64,000 nucleotides of DNA from an uncultured Roseburia sp. GTDB lineage: Bacteria; Bacillota; Clostridia; Lachnospirales; Lachnospiraceae. Numbering within the stretch: the stretch's first letter is position 1; every line of letters starts with the position of its first letter. Made by a program: the position numbers and the translations under genes. Below are positions 57,196 to 64,000 of this stretch, one piece after another. Location of the stretch: assembly GCA_910577925.1 (NCBI GenBank), contig CAJTOI010000012.1:34916-98915 (forward strand). Direction: 5' to 3'. The notes beneath the pieces were generated by a model. The model ran no database searches. It was not told where the DNA came from and saw nothing but the letters and a program-made list of their open reading frames with translations.

Positions 57196-59940
57196 ATGCG
57201 GATCACAGATTTGAGGGTGGAGTATCGAAAAAACCCGCTGGGACTCGATACCGCAAAGCCGCGGTTTTCCTGGAAAATCGAGTCCGAACAAACAGATACC
57301 ATGCAGACGGCGTATCAGATTCAGGTGATATCGGAAGGACGGATGATATGGGATTCCGGCCGATGCCGGTCGGATGAGTCGGTGCTTGTGGAATATGCGG
57401 GAGCGGCGCTTGCGGCGGAATGTCTGTATGAATACCGCGCAGTCGTTTGGGATAATCACGGCGAGATGGCGGAGGCAGTCGGAACATTTGAGACGGGACT
57501 GCTTGCAGGGACGAATTTTAAGGCAAAGTGGGTTACGCATCCGTTTTCGGCGGAGGAGACGGCCTGCCCCGTATTTGTAAAAGAAATTGCGCTGGAAAAG
57601 AAGGTGAAGCGGGCGCGGATTTACGCCACGGCGCTGGGCGTCTACGAGATACGGCTCGACGGGAAGAAGGTCGGAAACGCGTTTTTTGCGCCTGGCTGGA
57701 CGAATTACAAAAAGCGGCTGCAATATCAGACCTATGATGCGACGGAGCTTTTCGGCGAAAAAGATTCCGGAAAGCATGTGCTTGAAATCACGGTGGGAAA
57801 CGGGTGGTACAAAGGGATTCTGGGCTTTACCTGTACGCCGTGCAATTACGGGGATAAGGCGGCGCTGCTTGCACAGCTGCATGTGACATACGACGACGGC
57901 ACAGAGGAAGTGTTTGCCACCGGCGACGACTGGAGGGTGAAAACGGGACCCGTCAGATACAGCGAACTCTATATGGGCGAGACGATTGACAGCACCTGGA
58001 AGTCGGAGGATGCGGCGGCCGTAGAACCGTTCTCCTACCCGATGGAACAGATTGTGTCGCAGGAGTGCGAGCCGGTCAGAATCACAAAGCGCATCGCCGC
58101 AAAAGGGCTGATTGTGACGCCGAAGGGAGAGAAAGTCCTGGACTTCGGGCAGAACATGGCAGGATTTGTGGAAGTGCGCGTGCAGGCAAAGCCGGGGCAG
58201 AAAATCACAGTCCGCCACGCGGAAACGCTCGACAAAGACGGCAACTTCTATCCGGATACCCTGCGTCAGGCGAAATCGGTGGATACTTATATCTGCGACG
58301 GAACCGCGCAGACATTTCTGCCGCATTTTACATTTCACGGATTCCGTTATATCTGTGTGGAGGGACTTGACGAAGTGAATCCGGCCGATTTTACGGCGTG
58401 CGCGTTACATACGGATATGAGAGAGACCGGAAGCTTTGCCTGCTCGAACGCGATGGTAAATCAGCTCCAGAGCAACATTCAGTGGGGGCAGCGCAGCAAT
58501 TTTCTGGATATTCCGACAGACTGCCCGCAGCGCGACGAGCGGCTCGGATGGACCGGAGACGCGCAGGTCTTCTGCCGGACGGCTTCCTACAATATGGAGA
58601 CGGCGCTGTTTTTCTCCAAATGGCTGCACGATTTGCGGAGCGAGCAGACCGAAGAGTTCGGGCCGCCCCATGTGGTGCCGAATATTCTTTCGGACCAGGA
58701 GGCAGCGGCGGCCTGGAGCGATGCGGCGACCGTGATTCCGTGGACCGTGTATCAGGTGTTCGGAGACAAACGGGTGCTTGCCGACCAGTATGAGAGCATG
58801 AAAGGATATGTCGATTATATCACGGCGCACTGCGGCGCGAACGGCCTGTGGCAGACCGGATACCAGTACGGGGACTGGCTGGCGCTCGACAAGGAGGAGA
58901 GCGCGGACCGGACGGGGGCCACGGACAAATACCTCGTGGCAAACGCGTATTACGCGTACTCCGCAGACCTTGTGCGCAGGGCGGCGGAGGTGCTCGGGTA
59001 TGAGGAGGACGCTGCGAAATACGGGCAGCTTCACCGGAAAATCAAAGAATTGTTTGACGAGGAATATATTACGCGTACGGGCAGAATGGTGAGTGAGACG
59101 CAGACCGGGTGCGTGCTGGCGCTGCATTTTAATCTGGCGCAGGAGAAGTACCGGGCGCGGATTGCGAAATCTCTGGAGACCAATATCGCAAACCACAAGA
59201 ACCACCTTTCGACCGGTTTTGTCGGGACGCCGTATCTGTGCCATGTGCTGTCGGAGAACGGGATGCACGACCTGGCAGGAACGATTTTTCTGAAAGAGGA
59301 TTATCCGTCGTGGCTTTACGCGGTGAAAAAAGGCGCGACGACGATATGGGAGCGCTGGAATTCTGTCCTGCCGGACGGCAGTTTCGATGAATCCGGCATG
59401 AACAGCCTGAATCATTATGCATACGGTTCCATCGGGGACTGGATGTATGAGAAGCTTGCGGGAATCAACCCGGCGAAACCCGGGTACAGGGAAATCCGGA
59501 TTCGGCCCGCGTTTATCCGGGGCATCACGAGCGTGGACGCATCGTTTGATTCCGTCTATGGCACAATCCGCAGCGCGTGGAGCTGCGAGAACGGAAAAAT
59601 CACGGTGGATGTGACGATTCCGGCCAACACGACGGCGGAGATTTATCTGCCGGAGAAAGAAGGGGCAGTCAAAGTCGGTTCCGGTTCGTGGCACTACGAG
59701 TATGAGACGGAGACGAAGCTGGAACTGGAACGATTTACGATGGACACGACGCTCGGGGCGCTCGTCGGGGAGCCGCTTGCGGTCGAACTGTTCAACAAAC
59801 ATATGCCGGGGATGTTAGACGGCCCGATGATACAGTTTGCATACGGGATGACAATCAGCGAGCTTGCGGCGGTGATGCCGCCGGAGGGGATGGAACTCTT
59901 CCGGGCAGTGCTTGCAGCGCTGAACCAGCAAAAACAGTAA
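57196..59940 (+). CDS. alpha-L-rhamnosidase, GH78
   Basis: The 914-residue enzyme has the Bac_rhamnosid architecture: N-terminal Fn3-like and jelly-roll modules (VEYRKNPLGLDTAKPRFSW, then a beta-rich region to about 320), the (alpha/alpha)6 barrel with the catalytic segment DCPQRDERLGWTGD (442-455), and a beta C-terminal domain. A further tail (about 845-914) is helical and shared in style with the GH3 at the operon end. No signal peptide: it acts in the cytoplasm, releasing rhamnose from imported glycosides. ATG 57196 follows AAAGGAGG. It is first of three tightly spaced intact genes. Confidence 0.93.
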   Translation: MRITDLRVEYRKNPLGLDTAKPRFSWKIESEQTDTMQTAYQIQVISEGRMIWDSGRCRSDESVLVEYAGAALAAECLYEYRAVVWDNHGEMAEAVGTFETGLLAGTNFKAKWVTHPFSAEETACPVFVKEIALEKKVKRARIYATALGVYEIRLDGKKVGNAFFAPGWTNYKKRLQYQTYDATELFGEKDSGKHVLEITVGNGWYKGILGFTCTPCNYGDKAALLAQLHVTYDDGTEEVFATGDDWRVKTGPVRYSELYMGETIDSTWKSEDAAAVEPFSYPMEQIVSQECEPVRITKRIAAKGLIVTPKGEKVLDFGQNMAGFVEVRVQAKPGQKITVRHAETLDKDGNFYPDTLRQAKSVDTYICDGTAQTFLPHFTFHGFRYICVEGLDEVNPADFTACALHTDMRETGSFACSNAMVNQLQSNIQWGQRSNFLDIPTDCPQRDERLGWTGDAQVFCRTASYNMETALFFSKWLHDLRSEQTEEFGPPHVVPNILSDQEAAAAWSDAATVIPWTVYQVFGDKRVLADQYESMKGYVDYITAHCGANGLWQTGYQYGDWLALDKEESADRTGATDKYLVANAYYAYSADLVRRAAEVLGYEEDAAKYGQLHRKIKELFDEEYITRTGRMVSETQTGCVLALHFNLAQEKYRARIAKSLETNIANHKNHLSTGFVGTPYLCHVLSENGMHDLAGTIFLKEDYPSWLYAVKKGATTIWERWNSVLPDGSFDESGMNSLNHYAYGSIGDWMYEKLAGINPAKPGYREIRIRPAFIRGITSVDASFDSVYGTIRSAWSCENGKITVDVTIPANTTAEIYLPEKEGAVKVGSGSWHYEYETETKLELERFTMDTTLGALVGEPLAVELFNKHMPGMLDGPMIQFAYGMTISELAAVMPPEGMELFRAVLAALNQQKQ

Positions 59941-59964
59941 TCAGTCATAGAGGAGGAAATGAAA

Positions 59965-61368
59965 ATGGCAAAGAAACCATTGGGAAAAGATCAATTCGGC
60001 ATTCAAAAAGTGATGCGAGGAGGCGATTACTTTGGAGATGCCATGGGACAGTTTGCGTTAAATGCGATCAGCGGTATGGTGGGACAGCTGACATATTTTT
60101 ACACGGATAAGGCCGGACTCGCAGCCGGTATGGTGGCGACCGTGTTTATGATTACAAAAATCATCGATGCATTCACGGATATCATCATGGGAAATATCAT
60201 CGATCACACGAAGCCGGGCAAAGAGCGGTACCGGCCGTGGATACTGCGGATGTCGATACCGGCCGCAGTATTGATGCTGATGCTGTTTACGGTGCCAAAA
60301 ACAGGCGCGGGAATGCAGATTGCATATATGCTGATCACAAATCTATTGATGACGTCGGTAATCTACACGGCAATTGCAATCCCGTATGCGTCGCTGCAGG
60401 TCGTGAGGACGAACAGCTCTGAGGAGCGTGGAAAGATGGGAGTCTACCGTGCACTGGCAGGGTATGTGCCGGGGATGGCGATTGTACTGGCGGTCATTCC
60501 GGTCACCAATGCGCTGGGAGGAACACAGAGCGCGTGGGTAAAATTTGCGGCGGTTGTAGCGCTGATCGTGCTGCTCTGTCTGCTGTTCTGTTATAAAAAG
60601 AGTAAAGAGACGGCGACGGGAGACGGAGTGTCGGAGACGGTGGCAGAGGAAGAAGGGATGGACGAGGCGATTCCGTTTAAAAATGCAATCGGAAATCTTT
60701 TCGGAAATAAGTACTGGGTACTGGCGCTTGTTATGGGTCTGATATCGAATGTTACATACGGGCTGGCAAACTCATCGGGAACATATTACTGTAAATGGAT
60801 TTACGGCGATGACAACCTGATCGCAATCCTCGGCGCCGTCGGCATGATACCGACTATTCTCGGATTTATTGCGGTCGGCCCGATGAACAAGAAACTGGGA
60901 GTTGTAAAGACGCTTCGCGTAAGCTTTGCGCTGGGTATAATTGCCAATATTTTAAGAATCGTTAATCCGACGCATTTCTGGTATAACACGATTCTCGGAT
61001 GTGTGAGTTCGTTTGCAAACATTCCGATGATGTGTCTGCTCGGCGTTACCACGGCGATGGCAATCGACTACAACGCGTACAAGTACGGTAACAGAATGGT
61101 TGCCTGCTCGCAGAGCGCGACGGGGTTCGGTGGAAAGGTTGGAAACGGCCTCGGCGCTGCAGTCGTCGGCTGGTGCCTTGCAATCGCACATTATGACCCG
61201 GAACTGGCGGCGGCCACAACGGCAACGAGACAGGCAATCTATGCGTTTAATATTTATATTCCGCTGTTACTGTTTTGCGGCATGTTTATCTGTGCGATGA
61301 AGTTTGATTTGGAGTCGAAGCTTCCGGAAATCAAAGAAGAACTGGAAAGGCGCAAAGCGCAGAAATAG
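59965..61368 (+). CDS. GPH-family sugar/cation symporter (MFS)
   Basis: The 467-residue membrane protein has 12 hydrophobic helices and the GPH signature region (GDYFGDAMGQF near the start; FTDIIMGNIIDHTKPGKERYRPW between helices 2 and 3; a long cytoplasmic loop near 215-230). Such carriers bring in glycosides or disaccharides with Na+ or H+. ATG 59965 is preferred over 59959 because AGGAGG is properly spaced. It sits between rhamnosidase and beta-glucosidase genes, so it probably imports rhamnosylated glycosides. Confidence 0.92.
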   Translation: MAKKPLGKDQFGIQKVMRGGDYFGDAMGQFALNAISGMVGQLTYFYTDKAGLAAGMVATVFMITKIIDAFTDIIMGNIIDHTKPGKERYRPWILRMSIPAAVLMLMLFTVPKTGAGMQIAYMLITNLLMTSVIYTAIAIPYASLQVVRTNSSEERGKMGVYRALAGYVPGMAIVLAVIPVTNALGGTQSAWVKFAAVVALIVLLCLLFCYKKSKETATGDGVSETVAEEEGMDEAIPFKNAIGNLFGNKYWVLALVMGLISNVTYGLANSSGTYYCKWIYGDDNLIAILGAVGMIPTILGFIAVGPMNKKLGVVKTLRVSFALGIIANILRIVNPTHFWYNTILGCVSSFANIPMMCLLGVTTAMAIDYNAYKYGNRMVACSQSATGFGGKVGNGLGAAVVGWCLAIAHYDPELAAATTATRQAIYAFNIYIPLLLFCGMFICAMKFDLESKLPEIKEELERRKAQK

Positions 61369-61379
61369 GAGGTAAGCAG

Positions 61380-63839
61380 ATGGATAAGATCAAAGAAATT
61401 ATTGCAGAAATGACGCTGGAAGATAAAATTAAACTCTGTTCCGGCGCGAGTTTCTGGGAGTCAGAGCGTATGGAGCAGTATGGAATACCCTCCTTTTTCA
61501 TGTCCGACGGGCCGCACGGCCTGCGGACGCAGAAGAAGGAATCCGATCATCTCGGCATCAACAAAAGTGAGAAATCCACCTGCTTTCCCACGGCGTCTGC
61601 GAGCGCGGCATCATGGAATCCCGGACTTTTGCGCGAGATGGGAGAGGCAATCGGAGAGGAGGCGCTCTCTTACGGCGTGGACGTGGTTTTAGGGCCTGGC
61701 GTTTGCATGAAACGCAATCCGCTCTGCGGCCGTAACTTTGAATATTTCAGCGAGGACCCTTACCTGGCGGGCGTGATGGGAACAAACTGGATTCGTGGCG
61801 CGCAGGGTAAGGGCGTCGGAACCAGTTTGAAGCACTATGCGGCAAACAATCAAGAGCAGGATCGCATGATGGGCGACAGCATGGTTGACGAGCGGGCGCT
61901 CCGTGAAATTTATCTGCCGGCGTTTGAGACGGCCGTGAAAGAGGGCCGGCCGGATACCGTGATGTGTTCTTATAATAAGATAAACGGAACGTTTTCGAGC
62001 GACAATAAAAAGCTTCTGACGGACATTCTGCGCAACGAGTGGGGCTTTGAGGGGCTTGTCGTAACGGATTGGGGCGCGATGAACGATCGAATTAAGGCGT
62101 TTCAGGCGGGCTGTGATCTGGAGATGCCAAGCAGCTGCGGCATGTTTGACGCGGAAGTAAAACAGGCCGTGGAAGAAGGGCGGCTATCGGAGGCGGATAT
62201 TGACGCCTGTGTCGAGCGGATCATAAAGCTGGCGGAAAAGGCCGAAGAAACGCGGAAAAAGATTCCGGACGGATATACCTTTGATGCGGAGGCGCACCAT
62301 AAGCTTGCAAAGAAAATCGCGGAGGAGAGCGCCGTCCTGCTGAAAAACGACGGAAAGATTCTTCCTCTGCAAAAAACGGCGAAAATCGCGCTGTGCGGAG
62401 CGATGGCGGAGACGGTGCGCTATCAGGGAGCAGGTTCGTCGCACATCAATCCGACCAGACTTTCCGGTCTGCGGGCGGCGATGGAAGCCGCGGGCGGGAC
62501 GGTTGCATATTACCCCGCCTACGAACTGAGCGGGGAAGCAAATGAAAATGAACTGAAACGGGCCGTCTGCGGCGCGAAGGAGGCGGACGCGGCGGTTCTC
62601 GTCGTGGGACTTCCGGACGCCTATGAATCGGAGGGGTACGACAGAAAAGATATGGCGATGCCGGAGAGCCACTGCGAATTAATCACTGAGATTGCAAAGG
62701 TAAACCCGAATGTCATCGTCGTTTTAATGGGGGGAAGCCCGGTGGAAATGCCGTGGCTTGCGGATGCAAAAGCGGTTTTAAATCTGTACCTCGGCGGGCA
62801 GGCGGTCGGCGAGGCGGGGGCGGACCTTCTGTACGGCGCGGTAAATCCCGGCGGGAAGCTGGCGGAGACCTACCCGGTTTCCTACAAAGACTGTTCCTCC
62901 TCGGAGACATTCGGCACAGACCCCAGGCAGGTGGAATATGCGGAGAGTATCTATGTCGGCTATCGCTATTACGAAAAAGCGGGCATCCCCGTGCAGTTTC
63001 CGTTCGGATACGGATTGAGCTACACGCAGTTTGCACTTTCGGATTTGCAGGTAAAATGCGGTGAACATCCGGCGGGCGCCGATTTTGTGTGGAATCCGTC
63101 GGAGAAGGACGCAGCGCTTACGGTCTCCTGCAGAGTAAAAAATACGGGAGACAGAGCGGGCGCGGAGGTCGTGCAGATTTATGTGGCTGATTTGACGCCG
63201 GATATTTTTAAGGCGAAGAAGGAGCTGAAGGGCTTCCGTAAAGTGTATCTGGAAGCCGGCGAGGAAAAGGAGGTGACGGTTGCGTTAAACCGCAGAGCGT
63301 TTGCGCACTATGATGTACATACCAAAGCGTGGGAAGTGCTGACGGGACGGTATCAGATTCAGGCCGGAACATCCTGTGAGGACATTCGGCTGACGCAGGA
63401 CATCAAAGTGCAGGGCACGGCGGACACGCTGGGGTATGAGGGAATCCCCGCGTGGTATCTCCGCCCGTCGGGAAAACCCGCGCGCTCCGATTTCGAGAAA
63501 CTTTACGGGCGGGGGATCAAACCCTTTGAGCCGGAAAAGCCGGGAGAGTATACGCTGCTGAACACGATGAACGATATGAAGGAAAACCCGGTCGTGCAGC
63601 AGATTATGGAGGGAATGAAAGGCGGCATCCTGCAGAGCTGCGGCGGCGACGAGAACAGTCCGGAGTTTCTCTTTACGCTAAGCATCGTTTTCGACACACC
63701 GTTAATCCGGCTCGTGCAGCAGGGCGGCGGCGCGACCCCGCTTGCGCTGATGCAGGCGGCAGTGGGCGCGGCAAACAACGACCCGGAAGCGATGGCACAG
63801 CTTGCGGCGATGATGCAGAGTATGCAAAATATGCAGTAA
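61380..63839 (+). CDS. beta-glucosidase-like glycoside hydrolase family 3
   Basis: The 819-residue GH3 enzyme has its N-terminal TIM-barrel with the nucleophile Asp230 in VVTDWGAMND, the alpha/beta sandwich (PVEMPW region), a PA14-less linker and a fibronectin III-like domain (about 560-670, VKNTGDRAGAEVVQIYV). A further helical, Met/Gln-rich C-terminal tail (about 720-819) ends QNMQ. It has no signal peptide and is cytoplasmic. It starts 12 bp after the transporter and likely cleaves terminal beta-glucose or xylose from imported glycosides. Confidence 0.93.
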   Translation: MDKIKEIIAEMTLEDKIKLCSGASFWESERMEQYGIPSFFMSDGPHGLRTQKKESDHLGINKSEKSTCFPTASASAASWNPGLLREMGEAIGEEALSYGVDVVLGPGVCMKRNPLCGRNFEYFSEDPYLAGVMGTNWIRGAQGKGVGTSLKHYAANNQEQDRMMGDSMVDERALREIYLPAFETAVKEGRPDTVMCSYNKINGTFSSDNKKLLTDILRNEWGFEGLVVTDWGAMNDRIKAFQAGCDLEMPSSCGMFDAEVKQAVEEGRLSEADIDACVERIIKLAEKAEETRKKIPDGYTFDAEAHHKLAKKIAEESAVLLKNDGKILPLQKTAKIALCGAMAETVRYQGAGSSHINPTRLSGLRAAMEAAGGTVAYYPAYELSGEANENELKRAVCGAKEADAAVLVVGLPDAYESEGYDRKDMAMPESHCELITEIAKVNPNVIVVLMGGSPVEMPWLADAKAVLNLYLGGQAVGEAGADLLYGAVNPGGKLAETYPVSYKDCSSSETFGTDPRQVEYAESIYVGYRYYEKAGIPVQFPFGYGLSYTQFALSDLQVKCGEHPAGADFVWNPSEKDAALTVSCRVKNTGDRAGAEVVQIYVADLTPDIFKAKKELKGFRKVYLEAGEEKEVTVALNRRAFAHYDVHTKAWEVLTGRYQIQAGTSCEDIRLTQDIKVQGTADTLGYEGIPAWYLRPSGKPARSDFEKLYGRGIKPFEPEKPGEYTLLNTMNDMKENPVVQQIMEGMKGGILQSCGGDENSPEFLFTLSIVFDTPLIRLVQQGGGATPLALMQAAVGAANNDPEAMAQLAAMMQSMQNMQ

Positions 63840-63869
63840 AAAGGTATAGTCATATGATGGAAAGAAGAT

Positions 63870-63909
63870 GGGGCTGTCGCACTAAGTAATTAGTGCGCAG
63901 CTCCTTTTC
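63870..63909 (+). terminator. terminator of the glycan operon
   Basis: GGGGCTGTCGCACTAA (63870-63885), loop GTAA, and TTAGTGCGCAGCTCC (63890-63904) with one mispair, followed by TTTT. Confidence 0.85.
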
Positions 63910-63922
63910 TGTGTAAAAAATA

Positions 63923-63948
63923 CAGCCGGACTTCGAAAAATCCGGCTG
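63923..63948. repeat. short hairpin flanked by GTGTAAAA repeats
   Basis: CAGCCGGA (63923-63930) pairs with TCCGGCTG (63941-63948); GTGTAAAA occurs just before (63911) and just after (63952). The rest of the window to 64000 is AT-rich with no gene seen. Confidence 0.6.
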
Positions 63949-64000
63949 CTGGTGTAAAATATAAGTATGCAAACCCTTATATCATTACACAAGAATTATA

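Noticed and set aside
57100..59802. Long minus-strand open frames opposite the GH78 gene (412 and 465 codons)
   Set aside because: They are shadows of a GC-rich coding strand: no family resemblance, Arg/His/Pro-rich composition and no ribosome sites.
63870..63909. GGGGCTGTCGCACTAA end as an insertion-sequence terminus
   Set aside because: It pairs with its neighbour as a simple hairpin with a T-run right after an operon, which a terminator explains fully.
1..64000. CRISPR arrays, tRNA or rRNA genes, prophage
   Set aside because: No regularly spaced repeat-spacer pattern, no tRNA-like cloverleaf, no rRNA stretch and no phage structural genes were seen.

Overview
The window is a chromosome segment of a spore-forming anaerobe of the class Clostridia, most likely family Lachnospiraceae. 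The evidence is a spoIIAA-spoIIAB-sigF operon, an alpha/beta-type small acid-soluble spore protein, a spore photoproduct lyase, rubrerythrin and hemerythrin oxygen-defence proteins, a FeoB-associated Cys-rich peptide, a valine T-box and many plant-glycan glycosidases. Species is not assignable by eye.

Layout. 1-3 kb: three-gene DUF262 / AAA-DUF3696 / unknown cluster that enters from the left edge and looks like a defence-type island. 3-6.4 kb: GH43 glycosidase, a decayed transglutaminase-like secreted protein, DJ-1/PfpI protein, SASP. 6.4-10.3 kb: strong promoter, a 35-residue Cys-rich peptide, a terminator hairpin, then a heterodimeric ABC exporter. 10.3-14.1 kb: GNAT acetyltransferases in a scrambled, partly duplicated and partly low-GC segment carrying a MNT/HEPN pair with a nonsense codon. 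14.1-16.6 kb: PerR-type regulator and a rubredoxin-glutamate synthase domain-rubrerythrin fusion. 17.7-27 kb: conserved housekeeping block tig-clpP-clpX-lon-engB-carbamate kinase-pyk. 27-32.2 kb: RND-type exporter and its TetR-type regulator. 32.2-36.5 kb: secreted nine-Fn3 protein ending in a GH25-like domain. 36.5-42.8 kb: T-box-controlled valS, FapA-like protein, a 46-residue protein and a membrane TPR protein. 42.8-45.5 kb: spoIIA operon and a coiled-coil protein. 45.6-49 kb: DUF5692 membrane protein, FeoB-associated peptide, thioesterase, hemerythrin-response regulator fusion. 49.2-54.7 kb: ArsR/HMA/P1B-ATPase metal-efflux operon, then a nucleosidase-like protein, spore photoproduct lyase and an SDR. 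54.7-63.9 kb: AraC-type regulator and a rhamnoside/glucoside utilisation operon (broken GH43, GH78, GPH symporter, GH3).

Several genes are visibly broken (transglutaminase protein, HEPN, GNAT remnants, second GH43, probably the third gene of the DUF262 cluster), which marks the accessory parts as decaying or recombined. The strongest candidates for something undescribed are the Cys-rich leader peptide ahead of the ABC exporter, the rubredoxin-GltS-rubrerythrin fusion, the DUF262/DUF3696/third-gene cluster, and a multibranched structured element upstream of the tandem GNAT gene. All family assignments come from motif recognition by eye; no database search was run.
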